From: Dehalococcoidia bacterium
GTDB lineage: Bacteria; Chloroflexota; Dehalococcoidia; UBA2247
Reading direction: 5' to 3'
NCBI GenBank assembly: GCA_021159955.1
Contig: JAGHDJ010000132.1
Coordinates: 1-5,825 of the forward strand
Length of the DNA stretch: 5,825 nucleotides
Within the stretch, counting starts at the first letter, position 1. The number at the start of each line of letters is the position of its first letter. Below the pieces are notes generated by a model. That model was not told where the DNA came from. It was given only the letters and a program-made list of their open reading frames with translations, and did no database searches. Shown in pieces: positions 5,266 through 5,825 of this stretch. Both the position numbers and the translations under genes were made by a program.

Positions 5266-5825
5266 TCAAGGGTAGAGTGTCTGTTTTAAATCATCCTCTA
5301 TTTGTCCAACAGTGCTATAGCCCCCAACCCTCCTGGCAAGTCCAAACCCATCCGCATCTATGAAGTAAGTAGCGGGGATGCCAGAAACACCATACCTCCT
5401 GGCTGTCTGATTTTCTTTATCCATCACCACCAATAGGGTCAGGTCATTGTTATCCATAAAATCCTTAACATCCGATGTTTTTCTATCCAGATTAACAGTA
5501 ATCACCACCAAACCCCTGTCAGCCCAATTTTCTGCAATCTGCTCAATATACGGCAATTCAGCACGACAGGGTGGACACGATATCGCCCAGAAATTGAGCA
5601 GCACCGGACTGCCACGAAAATCACTGAGGGAAACCTCATTCCCATCCAAATCGTTAAGGGTAAACTCAGGTGCCAGAGAATATTCACGGGGAGCAGCAGT
5701 GGCTTCGGGAGTAACATCTGGAGTTGGAGTAACCGTCACAGTGGGGGCAGGTAATGAAGTAAATTCAGGAGTAATTTCGCCCAGCGCATATAGAAACGAA
5801 GCCCCCACCCATAAAACAGGTCGAC
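5266..5825 (-). CDS. Membrane-anchored TlpA/ResA-type thiol-disulfide oxidoreductase (N-terminus outside window)
   Basis: The frame is open to the right edge (visible start R-P-V-L-W-V-G-A-S-F-L-Y-A-L-G), giving 185 visible residues and a TGA at 5268-5266. The first residues look like the end of a signal anchor. A Thr/Pro-rich spacer ('TVTVTPTPDVTPEATAAP') follows, then an AhpC/TSA-Redoxin thioredoxin fold. 'APEFTLNDLDGNEVSLSDFRG' and 'VLLNFWAISCPPCRAELP' carry the redox pair Cys83 and Cys86 (visible numbering), and 'GIPATYFID' has the cis-Pro150. The catalytic tetrad CPPC is typical of TlpA/ResA proteins, which reduce extracytoplasmic disulfides, often for cytochrome c maturation. An internal GTG at 5808 could be called a start but would cut the membrane anchor. 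It converges on the acyl-CoA synthetase gene with a 27-base gap showing no clear terminator hairpin. Confidence 0.9.
   Translation of the reverse strand, partial: RPVLWVGASFLYALGEITPEFTSLPAPTVTVTPTPDVTPEATAAPREYSLAPEFTLNDLDGNEVSLSDFRGSPVLLNFWAISCPPCRAELPYIEQIAENWADRGLVVITVNLDRKTSDVKDFMDNNDLTLLVVMDKENQTARRYGVSGIPATYFIDADGFGLARRVGGYSTVGQIEDDLKQTLYP

Noticed and set aside
5820..5825. GTCGAC at the very right edge as a possible cloning junction
   Set aside because: A single hexamer is expected by chance and nothing else suggests vector or library sequence.

Overview
This window looks like an ordinary catabolic/transport locus from an anaerobic or microaerobic environmental bacterium of moderate G+C. 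A Chloroflexota (Dehalococcoidia-like) or similar monoderm lineage is my best guess, but a weak one. It rests on three things: a substrate-binding protein with a lipoprotein signal, a Thr/Pro-rich 'TPTPDVTPE' spacer behind the membrane anchor of a thioredoxin-like protein, and an NDP-forming acyl-CoA synthetase alpha chain. No marker gene fixes the taxonomy.

Layout from left to right. (1) Bases 1-317 (+) are the C-terminal end of a carboxymuconolactone decarboxylase/AhpD-family protein that runs off the left edge. (2) Convergent with it is a complete tripartite TRAP transporter operon on the minus strand, transcribed dctP (3361 to 2303), dctQ (2155 to 1670), dctM (1673 to 375). dctQ and dctM overlap by an ATGA. 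dctP is separated from dctQ by a 147-base spacer with a hairpin directly after the dctP stop. (3) Bases 3362-3840 form a roughly 480-base divergent intergenic region. It is not empty: it holds an operator-like dyad, a C/G-rich composite inverted repeat, a frameshifted remnant resembling the C-terminal end of Eco57I/TaqI-type adenine methylases or restriction enzymes, and a sigma70-like promoter candidate. (4) Bases 3841-5238 (+) encode an alpha-type NDP-forming acyl-CoA synthetase with the phosphohistidine but no ATP-grasp half. (5) Bases 5266-5825 (-) encode a membrane-anchored TlpA/ResA-type thiol-disulfide oxidoreductase whose N-terminus lies beyond the right edge.

How the genes may work together (inference): the TRAP system imports an organic acid with an ion gradient, and the divergent acyl-CoA synthetase alpha chain could form or use the CoA thioester of that acid with a beta subunit encoded elsewhere. 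The decarboxylase-family and thioredoxin-like genes converge on the neighbouring units and need not share the pathway. I did not find a clearly new system. The most unusual content is the mosaic intergenic region and the alpha-only acyl-CoA synthetase.
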